From IMG/VR virus record IMGVR_UViG_3300021085_000055, positions 1 to 48,188 of that record: DNA of 48,188 bases. One strand, given 5' to 3'. Of the stretch, positions 1-8,503 are shown piece after piece (the stretch's first letter is position 1; each line of letters starts with the position of its first letter). This stretch comes from a virus. Below the pieces are notes generated by a model, which was not told the origin of the DNA, did no database searches, and worked only from the letters and a program-made list of their open reading frames with translations. Made by a program: the position numbers and the translations under genes.

Positions 1-1425
1 ATTAATTCTATCAAATGCTGATGGTCTATCTAAGTGTGTTTTATCACCAAATAATAGAATACCGTTTCCAGGCATATTAGTTACTGGATTAATACCATTT
101 CTATAAAGCTCATCTCTTTGAGATTTATTAGGTGAATAAGCTAATCCAGTTACACCAAAATATTGACCTCTTCGTGTACCAGCTGGTGACACCCAAGGAG
201 CAAAATTATTATCAGTAGCTGCACATAGGCCAGCTGTTGATGATGCTGCAGGAATATGAATATACTTATCATTGTATTTATCATACACTTTTAAGAAGTT
301 ATTATCTACAGATAGATATGAGCTTCTTGTTAAGTTTTTAAGACCAGTTAAAATAGAAGCATTTGCTGTTGCTGGGCTATTAACAACACCAGTTCTCATT
401 GGAGAAGCAAAAACCATACAATCTTTTCTAGTTTGAGCAGCTATGCTTGTTAAGTGATTAGTAAGAGTAACATGATCTGTAGAACCATTTAAACTTGGTG
501 CAATTATAAAATCAACTAGATACTGATTAGGATCATCAATTAAATCATAACATAGTTGATAATCGCCAACTTCTAAAGGATCACTATTTTCACCAGTGGT
601 TAGTGTGACAGCTACTGGAGCAGATAGTTTCATATCACTCGTCGTTGTTGCTGCTGCACCGGAACCAACTCCCATACCGGTTGGGAATGTAACCATTCGA
701 ATATATTGTGATCTAATATTAATAGCATCAACAATATAATTATTGGTACCGTCGGCGTTTTGAGCACCTTTAGCTTGTGAAACATATGGATATGTTTCTA
801 AAACTGACATTTTAATTCCAGAAATAAGTCCAGTTGTATCAATAACTGCTACATGTACTTCATCATTTTTACCGCCAATATTTGCAGTATGAGCTGATGT
901 TCCTGGACCTGTATCATAGTTATTTTTGTATGCCCAGGCATTAAAGTCTGTGTGATATGTAGCATTTGTAGGATCAGCGTGGTTTGATCCAATTATTTCT
1001 ACTTTTATTGAATTTCCTAAATCACCAGGATGTCTTGCTATAAATGTGTGACCAACTGCTGTGGCAGAAGATATTTGTGATTCAAAATCTGTATCATTTT
1101 TAACTGTGATATCATCTCTTGTACCCCCGGCTTCAAAAGCATTTACTCCTGTATTTGAATCCATGCCTCTAATAACAAGTAAGTCACTTGAATACCTCAA
1201 ATAATATGAGGCGCTATGAAAGTCTACTGAATTTGTATCATTTGGTGTTCCAAATGTAGCTACTAAAGTACCTTCATTGTTTATGAGAATCGGTTCGTTT
1301 ACAGGACCCCAACGAAAATCGCCTACAATAACACCTGTAGAAGTAGGTACATTGGGTACGCCATTTGTTAAGTCAATTTCTCTTGTAACTACTGCCGGAG
1401 ACTCTGATGGTGCATATATTGCCAT
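1..1425 (-). CDS. 18: Tail sheath protein, gp18-like (3' end cut by window edge)
   Basis: This is an open minus-strand frame running off the left edge; about 475 residues are visible, beginning MAIYAPSESPAVV. The early segment with DFRWGPVNEP followed by FGTPN and YYLRYSSDLLVIRG matches the N-terminal region of T4-family gp18, and the last visible residues (RPSAFDRIN) match the gp18 FDRIN motif. Gp18 polymerises into the contractile tail sheath around the tail tube. An AAAGGAAA ribosome site sits just ahead of the ATG at 1425, and a TATAAATA late promoter lies 66 bp upstream. It follows the terminase gene, as in T4 (17 then 18). The C-terminal domain lies outside the window, so completeness cannot be judged. 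Confidence 0.93.
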   Translation of the reverse strand, partial: MAIYAPSESPAVVTREIDLTNGVPNVPTSTGVIVGDFRWGPVNEPILINNEGTLVATFGTPNDTNSVDFHSASYYLRYSSDLLVIRGMDSNTGVNAFEAGGTRDDITVKNDTDFESQISSATAVGHTFIARHPGDLGNSIKVEIIGSNHADPTNATYHTDFNAWAYKNNYDTGPGTSAHTANIGGKNDEVHVAVIDTTGLISGIKMSVLETYPYVSQAKGAQNADGTNNYIVDAINIRSQYIRMVTFPTGMGVGSGAAATTTSDMKLSAPVAVTLTTGENSDPLEVGDYQLCYDLIDDPNQYLVDFIIAPSLNGSTDHVTLTNHLTSIAAQTRKDCMVFASPMRTGVVNSPATANASILTGLKNLTRSSYLSVDNNFLKVYDKYNDKYIHIPAASSTAGLCAATDNNFAPWVSPAGTRRGQYFGVTGLAYSPNKSQRDELYRNGINPVTNMPGNGILLFGDKTHLDRPSAFDRIN

Positions 1426-1490
1426 GTCGTTTCCTTTTCCAATCTAATTGAATTATAAGTTTCATAATACGGTTGTTTATCAATTACCTA

Positions 1491-1498
1491 TATTTATA
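1491..1498 (-). promoter_or_regulatory. T4-type late promoter upstream of gp18
   Basis: The plus strand reads TATTTATA, which is TATAAATA on the minus strand and identical to the T4 late -10 element. It lies 66 bp upstream of the gp18 start, just before the end of the terminase gene. The same octamer recurs ahead of other virion genes in this window. Confidence 0.65.
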
Positions 1499-1509
1499 TA
1501 CATATGATT

Positions 1510-3135
1510 TTAAAGATTTGCCCCATCCCAATTTTGTACCATCCATTCTTGATCTGGTGATTCTATTTGCCATTGATCAGATGTTAATGCTGGATGTGAA
1601 ATATTATCTAAACCATCATCTACAAAACCCCAATTTAATACATCGTTTTCAATCTCTTGCATTCGCTGTTGAAACATCAAATCGCGTATGCTAATATCAG
1701 TTAATTCGCCAAATGCACTAGTGCCAGCAAAATATCCAAACATAATTAAATTCATAACAATGTCATCATGATTACCATCCGATGCTTCGTATGACGAACC
1801 TCTTGCAGTAAATGTAGAAATTTCTATAATTGTATCTTCATCTACAATTTCAAGTTTATTGTTTTCTAATAAATCTTTAAATGAAGAACATCCAATTCGT
1901 TTTACTTTACGAGTCATAAGAATACCAAGTGCATCCGCTTTAATAGCTGATTCAACAAACATATTTTCATATTCTAATTCATGATATAAGCCATTACATA
2001 CAACCATACCAGCATCATTTGATTCTATTACAACCATTGCTTGATTATAAGAATTTGCATACTTATATATAATATTAGGGAAGAGGAGAGGAGAGATAAG
2101 ATTATTGCGATATACAGCAACCTGCTTAAACGGCTCCGCGCTAATATCGATTACACTAAAAGTACTATAGTCCTGTCCTCTTCCTTTAGCAACATCAACT
2201 AACATTACATAATTGTGATCTTTGATTGGTTGATTATAAACTTTTACATCATCCTTTGTAATTTCTAATGGATCATGTCTTCTTAATTCAAGAAGTGTAT
2301 TAGCATTAATAAGAGTGTCACCTGTACCAAAGAATGTGTTTCCAAACTCTTGATCAAATTGTACAGGCGAAGTATTAGCTACTGTAGCTTTTTTCCACTC
2401 TTCGTCCCTTCCTGGAACGTCCCACCAGTCGACTCTAAATGGAATAAATTCGTTTGTTTCTTGTATTGCACCTTCCCATAATTTATGAAAAACATTACCT
2501 AAACCGTTTGCTGTAGATGTAATAATAACTTTTGTATCTTTACCAGATGATACAACTGGATAAGTTGAGGTATAAAACTCAGAAGCTCTTTCAACAAATG
2601 CAAACTCGTCAAGGTAAAGCAAATTAACTGACATCCCGCGAATAGATGATCCAGATGTCGCAGCAGCAACAATCCTTGAATTATTACTAAATTCAATAGA
2701 CCCTTTATTAAGAGCTTTACATCCAGGTTGTAAAAAAAATGGTAAGTTTTCTAGCATAAGTGTGACTCTACCAAGCATCTCACGAGCGGTAGCACCCTTG
2801 TTTGCCATAACAGCAATAACTTTTTCGCTATTAAAAAGTGCAAACCAAAGTAGATATGCCACTGATGAAATAGATTTACCAGATTGTCGACAGGCTAAAA
2901 CAATATTAAATCTGTTTGTATTAAACTGATTAAACATTTTTTCTTGGTAGGGATATAAATCAAATGGAACTAAACCTTTATCAAGGTGAATTACTTTACA
3001 ATATTTTCTCGCAAAGTATGTAGGATCTTGCATGCATCTAGCATATTCTTTAACTTCGTCATTTGTCCAATTAGTAACAACACCATCACGCTTAACACTT
3101 GGGTTGCCTAAATAAGAATCATTCTTTTCCATCAT
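1510..3135 (-). CDS. 17: Terminase large subunit, gp17-like
   Basis: A 541-residue protein of the usual length for T4-like large terminases, the ATP-driven motor and nuclease that packages DNA into the prohead. The ATPase half shows Walker A ACRQSGKS (residues 81-88), Walker B LLYLDEF (172-178, with the catalytic Glu) and the coupling motif TSTAN (206-210). The C-terminal RNase H-like nuclease half shows VDVAKGRGQDYS (D314), an IESNDAG acidic segment (E371) and DGNHDD (D457/D458), which are expected metal ligands. The gene overlaps the small terminase gene by 17 bp and is followed by gp18, as in T4. It starts with two Met codons in a row, and which one is used is not resolved by a clear ribosome site. 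Confidence 0.97.
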   Translation of the reverse strand: MMEKNDSYLGNPSVKRDGVVTNWTNDEVKEYARCMQDPTYFARKYCKVIHLDKGLVPFDLYPYQEKMFNQFNTNRFNIVLACRQSGKSISSVAYLLWFALFNSEKVIAVMANKGATAREMLGRVTLMLENLPFFLQPGCKALNKGSIEFSNNSRIVAAATSGSSIRGMSVNLLYLDEFAFVERASEFYTSTYPVVSSGKDTKVIITSTANGLGNVFHKLWEGAIQETNEFIPFRVDWWDVPGRDEEWKKATVANTSPVQFDQEFGNTFFGTGDTLINANTLLELRRHDPLEITKDDVKVYNQPIKDHNYVMLVDVAKGRGQDYSTFSVIDISAEPFKQVAVYRNNLISPLLFPNIIYKYANSYNQAMVVIESNDAGMVVCNGLYHELEYENMFVESAIKADALGILMTRKVKRIGCSSFKDLLENNKLEIVDEDTIIEISTFTARGSSYEASDGNHDDIVMNLIMFGYFAGTSAFGELTDISIRDLMFQQRMQEIENDVLNWGFVDDGLDNISHPALTSDQWQIESPDQEWMVQNWDGANL

Positions 3136-3511
3136 CTAATCTATCTGTAATATCAATTACGTTATCATCTTTAACAGGGTTATTCATATCTTGTAACATT
3201 CTTTGTAAATCTACTGTAGATCCTACAAATAAATTATTTGTTGTGCCTTCTGGCGCAGTTACTTGAAGTACATCTTTTTGATCATATGCCTTTTTCTTCT
3301 TATGTAAATCCATAAGACGGTCATTTACATCTGAAACATTTTTAATCATACCAGACACAACTTCAAAAGCTCGAGGATGTTCAAGATTCCTAGCTACTTC
3401 AATCATATCTTCTAGTGCAGCATTACCTTTTTCGATTAAATCGTAATATGTTCTACGAGAATAATCAAAGTCATCTTCTGGTAAATTGTCTGATTTTTTC
3501 CAATCACTCAT
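3119..3511 (-). CDS. 16: Terminase small subunit, gp16-like
   Basis: A 130-residue acidic protein with long predicted helices around residues 25-95, including a Lys-rich stretch at DLHKKKKAYDQK. Its size, its composition and its position directly before the large terminase, with translational overlap, fit the T4-like small terminase. That protein recognises viral DNA and stimulates gp17. No catalytic motif is expected. The assignment rests mainly on synteny and general resemblance to small terminases of marine T4-like phages. Confidence 0.85.
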   Translation of the reverse strand: MSDWKKSDNLPEDDFDYSRRTYYDLIEKGNAALEDMIEVARNLEHPRAFEVVSGMIKNVSDVNDRLMDLHKKKKAYDQKDVLQVTAPEGTTNNLFVGSTVDLQRMLQDMNNPVKDDNVIDITDRLDDGKE

Positions 3512-3751
3512 TTATCTAACTCTTTTTGTTCCGCTTAGCGAAGAAGCAGGTCCTGAAGGACTCGATGTAGAAGCTCTTTGCTCAATATCACGCATTGCTT
3601 TTGCCTGTGGTGATATTGTAACTCTATCAGGCAGTATCTCACGTGTTTTCTTTGTCTTATTTGGATTATGATTAGGACCATGCGGACTCATTAAGGCGCC
3701 TTTCATTGCTCCAACAAATGATTCTGAATTATATTGTTTAAATGATAACAT
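3512..3751 (-). CDS. Small basic protein of unknown function between gp15 and gp16
   Basis: A 79-residue basic, Pro/Ser-rich, probably disordered protein. Its stop codon lies immediately before the small terminase start. The N-terminus MLSFKQYNSES loosely resembles the short targeting peptides of phage internal head proteins, but I see no convincing protease site. The rest (HGPNHNPNKTKKTRE and a Ser-rich C-terminus) carries no recognisable domain. It could be a minor virion or head-associated protein. An imperfect late-promoter-like AATAAATA lies about 15 bp upstream. Coding status is supported by the tight packing with its neighbours. Confidence 0.6.
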   Translation of the reverse strand: MLSFKQYNSESFVGAMKGALMSPHGPNHNPNKTKKTREILPDRVTISPQAKAMRDIEQRASTSSPSGPASSLSGTKRVR

Positions 3752-3772
3752 TATTAATTCCTTTATATTTAT

Positions 3773-4393
3773 TTACGGTGCTGGCCGACCAGTTACAGCT
3801 GCATAAGCATTTTTATAAATATTTCTAACAGCTTGTCTTCGTACCGCTGGCGCTGCAGCTCTTTTTTGAGCTTTTTGCTGAGTTCTCCAATTTTGAGTTG
3901 CTCTTTTTGCAGCATTTTTTATTATTGCTGCGTGTTGCTTAAAATCAGGATGATTATGAGAAATAGTTGTTGCTTTGCCATCAACACCTCTTAAAACTTT
4001 TTTTCCAGTAGAAGTTGTCATAACTTTACCATGATCTGGATGAACCACTGATGATGGTGGTGTAGGTTTCATTGCTTCTATACCAGCACGACCAACACTT
4101 TTTGCTACTTTTTTAATTCCTCTTCCAGTTGCATTTATTGCATTTGTGCGAGCTTTATTACCAGTAATAAAATCACCAATTTTTCCTCCAATGTTTCCGC
4201 CGGCGCTTCCACCCGCAAGCCCACCTGCTGCGAATCCAGCCATATTACCAATCCCAGGAGCAATAAAGCCGCCCGCAGTGCCACCAGCAATTGCTCCACC
4301 TAATCCACCGACAGCCCGACCAATCCCTGTGCCAATAGCTTTACCTAATTTGCCTTCATTAAGTTCTTCTCTTAATTCAAAATATGTTTTCAT
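3773..4393 (-). CDS. Gly-rich basic protein with T4 internal-protein-like N-terminus
   Basis: A 206-residue protein in three parts. Residues 1-16 (MKTYFELREELNEGK) resemble the capsid-targeting peptide of T4 internal proteins (MKTYQEFIAEA) and contain LRE and LNE, which fit the L/I-x-E cleavage rule of the T4 prohead protease. Residues 17-75 form a Gly/Ala-rich glycine-zipper-like stretch with several GxxxG spacings that could insert in or pack against a membrane. The C-terminal third is strongly basic (Lys/Arg/Gln), as expected of a DNA-associated protein. The start codon overlaps the gp15-like stop (ATGA). A packaged, possibly injected internal protein is an inference; a minor tail protein is the main alternative. 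Confidence 0.7.
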   Translation of the reverse strand: MKTYFELREELNEGKLGKAIGTGIGRAVGGLGGAIAGGTAGGFIAPGIGNMAGFAAGGLAGGSAGGNIGGKIGDFITGNKARTNAINATGRGIKKVAKSVGRAGIEAMKPTPPSSVVHPDHGKVMTTSTGKKVLRGVDGKATTISHNHPDFKQHAAIIKNAAKRATQNWRTQQKAQKRAAAPAVRRQAVRNIYKNAYAAVTGRPAP

Positions 4394-5187
4394 TGTGATG
4401 AATCTCCGTAATATTCTGTAACAGTTGTAAATCCAAAATCACTAAATGGTTGAGCATTTGCTGGGTTAGGCGTAGTAATTTGTTTAACATATAAACCATC
4501 AGAATCCGATCCGGAAGTTAATAATGTGGTTTTGTCTATATAAACATCGGTTGTAGTTTTCTTAATAATTTTACTTTGACGAATTGGACCATGAAAATTA
4601 ACTCTCATTCCAAAATCAAGAGTATAAATTATAGTTCTTCTTTGTTCCAATGATCCTTCAAAATCATCTTGAAATGATACTGATTGTAATGTAATCGGAA
4701 CATCTTCTTTTATATCTTCAAATCCAGAAAATGGTTTAAGAGTTAAAGTGTATTGTGGATTGAAATATGGTAAAATTTGTTCTACAATTTGTAAAGCATC
4801 ATCTTGCAATTTAGCATAAATGTTTAATGAGAAAAATATAGTGTATGGTGCTGGAGAATACATTTTATTTGAATGAGTAGTACTTGTACCATATGCTTTA
4901 TTATAATTATTATTCTTTGGAAGAATTCTTTCTGGATCATAAGCTAATGAAGTAATTTCAAAAGACATTCGTGGCAACTTTAAAGCCACTTTAGTATTGT
5001 CAACTAAAGATGGATTTTCTCTGATTCTTTCTAAATATTTATCTTTTGGTGCATATGCTAAAGGCACTTTTGTTTGGTCTATTATAGAACCATTTTTTGC
5101 AGTCCTTTGAACATAAATATCGTTAAATATTGTGCCAAATGTAGCAACAGCTTTTCTAATTCTTTCGTGATAAAAATATTGAAACAT
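4390..5187 (-). CDS. 15: Tail completion and sheath stabiliser protein, gp15-like
   Basis: A 265-residue protein beginning MFQYFYHERIRKAVATFGTIFNDIYV. The pattern of a short HERIRKAV helix, then FNDIYV, then KVPLAYAPKDKYLERI is typical of gp15 from T4-like marine phages, the ring that caps the tail tube and sheath and joins the tail to the neck. It lies directly after gp14 (start and stop share a base at 5187) and before the small genes leading to gp16, matching T4 order. Nothing appears truncated. Confidence 0.9.
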   Translation of the reverse strand: MFQYFYHERIRKAVATFGTIFNDIYVQRTAKNGSIIDQTKVPLAYAPKDKYLERIRENPSLVDNTKVALKLPRMSFEITSLAYDPERILPKNNNYNKAYGTSTTHSNKMYSPAPYTIFFSLNIYAKLQDDALQIVEQILPYFNPQYTLTLKPFSGFEDIKEDVPITLQSVSFQDDFEGSLEQRRTIIYTLDFGMRVNFHGPIRQSKIIKKTTTDVYIDKTTLLTSGSDSDGLYVKQITTPNPANAQPFSDFGFTTVTEYYGDSSQ

Positions 5188-6239
5188 TATGGATCCTCTG
5201 CATCACCAAATGGGTTACCTTCAGAAAAATCTAAAAAGTCTATAGATGCTGTTGAATTAGCATCAAATATATCGTTTTGCGCTGAAAGGTATCCAGTGTC
5301 TTCATTAATTGAAAGAATAGTTCGTGTTCTCGGATATAGGTATGTATTTGAATCTACATTTCTTCCATAGAACACATTAAATGGGAATACAAACTGATCA
5401 TCAGGTCTATCATTAACAATTGTTTTACCAACCGTAAATCCAATTAATCCAGTTGCACCTGCTCCATTTGAATCAAGAGCACTATCTGCACCAACATGTC
5501 CGAGTACAAGTGTTCGAGTAGTAGGACTGTATTCAATAACTTCTCCAACAATTTTAGGATGTCTACCAGTAATAGTTCTAAGTGCAGAATCAATCTGATA
5601 AATATTTTCTCCAACAAAGAAGTCTACACCACCTTCCATTCTATCGCTATCACCAAAGAGAACCCCATTTTGATTACGTGCTGAATCAAGACCAAGCGTA
5701 ATATTTGCAGCATCATTTTCAATACTGTCAATTGTTTCTATTCCAGTATCTAGATCTTCTCCACTATATACGAATAGCTCACAACGTAAATTATATGTTG
5801 GAACATTATTTAACTGATAAAACGGTTGCTCATGTTCAACATGCATAATTTCAAACATTGAATTAGAAAGTGGAAGATATAATACATCACCTTCTCTTGG
5901 TCTTTCTGATGAAATTTCATTTGCGTTTTGTTCAACAACATGCCGCCATCTTCTACGTGATACTACAAAATTAGCAGCATCTCTGATTTCAACACCAAAT
6001 TTTGTAAAGAGATCTCCTTCTCCATCAAATCCTTGCTGATTCTCAATATACATTTCAATTTTATAAGCAGTTGAAAATTTAGATGGGACATCTTCACCCA
6101 AAATTTTATCTTCATTAACGATTTCACGCGGCATGTAATAAACATCTTGACCATAGATTTTTAATGATTCTATGATAATATCTTCGTATAAATTTTGTTC
6201 ATTTACCGGTTTATCGGCAAAAAAGAGATTCTTTGCCAT
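5187..6239 (-). CDS. 14: Neck protein, gp14-like
   Basis: A 350-residue protein. The N-terminal segments LYEDIIIESLKIYGQDVYY, YKIEMYIEN and GEGDLFTKFGVEIRD are strongly conserved in gp14 neck proteins of T4-like phages. Gp14 and gp13 complete the head and make the head-tail joint. The gene sits between the gp13-like and gp15-like genes with 3 bp to the upstream gene and one shared base downstream, so the three are probably translated from one message. Its length is greater than T4 gp14, as in related marine phages. Confidence 0.93.
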   Translation of the reverse strand: MAKNLFFADKPVNEQNLYEDIIIESLKIYGQDVYYMPREIVNEDKILGEDVPSKFSTAYKIEMYIENQQGFDGEGDLFTKFGVEIRDAANFVVSRRRWRHVVEQNANEISSERPREGDVLYLPLSNSMFEIMHVEHEQPFYQLNNVPTYNLRCELFVYSGEDLDTGIETIDSIENDAANITLGLDSARNQNGVLFGDSDRMEGGVDFFVGENIYQIDSALRTITGRHPKIVGEVIEYSPTTRTLVLGHVGADSALDSNGAGATGLIGFTVGKTIVNDRPDDQFVFPFNVFYGRNVDSNTYLYPRTRTILSINEDTGYLSAQNDIFDANSTASIDFLDFSEGNPFGDAEDP

Positions 6240-6242
6240 AAG

Positions 6243-7007
6243 TTATCCTACAAATAAATCAATTGGTAATTCAAATTCTAGTCTAAGTTTTTCATCTAAT
6301 TGTTGTATTTCAATATTTGCATCATCATATATTTGTCTACCATTTAGCATTACTCCACCTGGTAAAGTCATTCCTTCAAATTTCATGAGGTTTGATCCCC
6401 ATTGTCTTTTAATTAAAGCAGTAGCATACATCTTTAACCACATATCGTTAAAAATAGATTTAGTTCCTGATGTTGTTGATGGATCTACAAGAGCATAACA
6501 TTCGGCTACAAGATAATCACCTTCTTTAATATCTCTATCTGAAAAGTCACCAAAAATATGTAATCTATTTTGTCTACGCTGATAAGATACCTGGGGAGTG
6601 CCATTTAGCGTCATATTAATAAGATCAAGATATTGTTTCATCTGTACAAAGTAGTCTAAACCACCAGTAAAATTATTTAAATTTACCATGTCGTTAAGCA
6701 TCATTTGATACTTAATATCAAACATTCCAGCGCCAGATGATGAACCAACCCTAATAGGAAATAAATGAGTTACGAAAATAATATTATCTGGAACTGGAAT
6801 GTATTTGTTCGTAACATCAGTCGCAGTAACTAAATGTTTAAAGTAGGTTTTTACGGTAGCATCAGAATGATATTCTTGGTATACTTCAAGAGCTTCGTCT
6901 ATTCTATCATCGATTTGTTCGTCTGCAACATTAATATCAATTACAGGAGCGCCTAGTTTACGTAAACAATATTCCTCTAAATCAGTCCGCGAAGTTACTA
7001 TAGCCAT
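6243..7007 (-). CDS. 13: Neck protein, gp13-like
   Basis: A 254-residue protein opening MAIVTSRTDLEEYCLRKLGAP followed by VIDINVADEQIDDRIDEAL. This N-terminus is characteristic of gp13, the head-completion and neck protein of T4-like phages. It is the first gene of the gp13-gp18 run on this strand and has a TATAAATA late promoter 31 bp ahead of its start. The arrangement implies one late message covering neck, sheath-stabiliser and packaging genes. Confidence 0.93.
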   Translation of the reverse strand: MAIVTSRTDLEEYCLRKLGAPVIDINVADEQIDDRIDEALEVYQEYHSDATVKTYFKHLVTATDVTNKYIPVPDNIIFVTHLFPIRVGSSSGAGMFDIKYQMMLNDMVNLNNFTGGLDYFVQMKQYLDLINMTLNGTPQVSYQRRQNRLHIFGDFSDRDIKEGDYLVAECYALVDPSTTSGTKSIFNDMWLKMYATALIKRQWGSNLMKFEGMTLPGGVMLNGRQIYDDANIEIQQLDEKLRLEFELPIDLFVG

Positions 7008-7037
7008 ATTGACATCCTATTTAAATAGTCTTTGTAC

Positions 7038-7045
7038 TATTTATA
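7038..7045 (-). promoter_or_regulatory. T4-type late promoter upstream of gp13
   Basis: TATTTATA on the plus strand gives TATAAATA on the minus strand, 31 bp before the gp13 ATG. It sits in the 66-bp gap after the 463-aa fibre-like gene, inside a short inverted repeat (ACTAT-TTAT-ATAGT). Confidence 0.72.
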
Positions 7046-7073
7046 TAGTTTTTGCTTTAACTTTTACATTACT

Positions 7074-8465
7074 TTAAAACTGACTAAATCCGCTTGGTAT
7101 TGAATAAACATATGTATCACTAGCAGATTGTTTTCCAGCTTCCCAAACACTAGTGTAACTACTTCCAGTACCAGTGGCTAAAATTAATGAATAGCCAGTT
7201 ACACCACCAGCAGTAGCATCTACACTAATGCCAGCACCGCCCGCACCTGGATCACCACTGAGTGTACTCCATGTATTATTTTTACCTAACCAGACTTTTC
7301 CAGCATCGGTGTCATATGCAAGTTGTACAACATCACCGATGACAATCGAAGTTAGACCCTGTGCAGTTCCGCCTGGGTATTTATTGCCATTGTAGCCATA
7401 GTAATAAGCAACATTAGTAGCAGTACCACTATATCCCACAACCGAACTATATTGTTCTGCATAGTATCTTGTTGCAACTCCTATCATAGCCCTGCGACCA
7501 TAGCTAGAAGAAGTTGTTGAAATATATTTGAACTCGATATATCTTTTACCAAGTGGAGCAATATTCGTTCCGCCGTATGGAAGATACAAAGTAGCAGTTG
7601 AACCTCCAGAATTTGTATTGTACCAGGATAGCGTCCCATTTGTAGTTGGTTGAATAGTATTACTACTTTGGCTCTGTTGTGTGTCTACAGTCACATAAGT
7701 AACAAAACTAAGTATTACGTTTGATATTGCTGGTGTTGAAAGAACTCCATCTGAGGCTTTGAACCTAAATGAAAAACTACCTGCATGAGCTTCATCTGAT
7801 GACGGTGTTAATGTAATTACACCACTATCTCTAGAACTAGCCGTAATTTGTGGTGGTAGGTTTGATGAATCGTATACTGTTGAGCCACTAAATGCATCCC
7901 AATCATATGTCACTGGAAATCCACCATCATCTAATGCAACACCAGTTATAGTAGTCGTAGAACCATCTTGTGGCAAAATAATGTCTGCTGAAGGAGTTGT
8001 AGTATATCTGGGACCAAGTTGATTACCGATAGACATTCTTTGCCAAGAAGAATCATCCCACATATATACGGCCTTAGTATCTGTTGCAAATCCCATAGCC
8101 CCAGAAAGATTATTAGAACTGGGAAATGCAGCAAAATTTGCATATGTGGTAACGGCTGCTCCTCCAACATCTTCCTCATCCTGATCTACTCCACCAACTA
8201 CTTTTCTAGTTTTTAATTTTCCACTTGCACTTGCTTGTAATTTAACTTTAGTATTTCCAGTGCCTATTTCAATTGATGGTAGTTCTATTACTCCACCACT
8301 CCCAGCTGAAATAGAACCAGAATCACCGAGAAATAATGTATTACCACTTAAATGTAAAGATTTCCACTTTTTAGATGATGATCCTAAATCATATGCAGAA
8401 TCTGCATCTGGAACTAATGATCCGTGCAGTGTTAAATTAGCTAATGATCTACCTTTAGTTGACAT
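7074..8465 (-). CDS. Fibre or adhesin protein with Ig-like and SPRY-like domains
   Basis: A 463-residue virion-type protein. The N-terminus (LANLTLHGSLVPDADSAYDLGSS then KKWKSLHLSG) is a segment widely shared by marine phage fibres. Residues about 165-258 form a cadherin-type Ig-like domain (DGSTTTITGVALDDGGFP to EAHAGSFSFRFKASDGV). Residues about 272-458 resemble a SPRY/concanavalin fold, with GDVVQLAYDTDAGKVWLGKN and WSTLSGDPGAG as landmarks. Such C-terminal domains usually bind receptors or glycans. The Ig-like domain is a sibling of that in the gene at 16347-17951. A late promoter precedes the start codon. Exact virion location (fibre tip, baseplate or neck appendage) cannot be told. Confidence 0.82.
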   Translation of the reverse strand: MSTKGRSLANLTLHGSLVPDADSAYDLGSSSKKWKSLHLSGNTLFLGDSGSISAGSGGVIELPSIEIGTGNTKVKLQASASGKLKTRKVVGGVDQDEEDVGGAAVTTYANFAAFPSSNNLSGAMGFATDTKAVYMWDDSSWQRMSIGNQLGPRYTTTPSADIILPQDGSTTTITGVALDDGGFPVTYDWDAFSGSTVYDSSNLPPQITASSRDSGVITLTPSSDEAHAGSFSFRFKASDGVLSTPAISNVILSFVTYVTVDTQQSQSSNTIQPTTNGTLSWYNTNSGGSTATLYLPYGGTNIAPLGKRYIEFKYISTTSSSYGRRAMIGVATRYYAEQYSSVVGYSGTATNVAYYYGYNGNKYPGGTAQGLTSIVIGDVVQLAYDTDAGKVWLGKNNTWSTLSGDPGAGGAGISVDATAGGVTGYSLILATGTGSSYTSVWEAGKQSASDTYVYSIPSGFSQF

Positions 8466-8495
8466 ACTTTAAATCCTATTTTACTTAGTTAACTC

Positions 8496-8503
8496 TATTT
8501 ATA
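8496..8503 (-). promoter_or_regulatory. T4-type late promoter upstream of the Ig/SPRY gene
   Basis: TATAAATA on the minus strand, 31 bp upstream of the ATG at 8465. It overlaps the stop region of the preceding beta-propeller gene. Confidence 0.7.
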
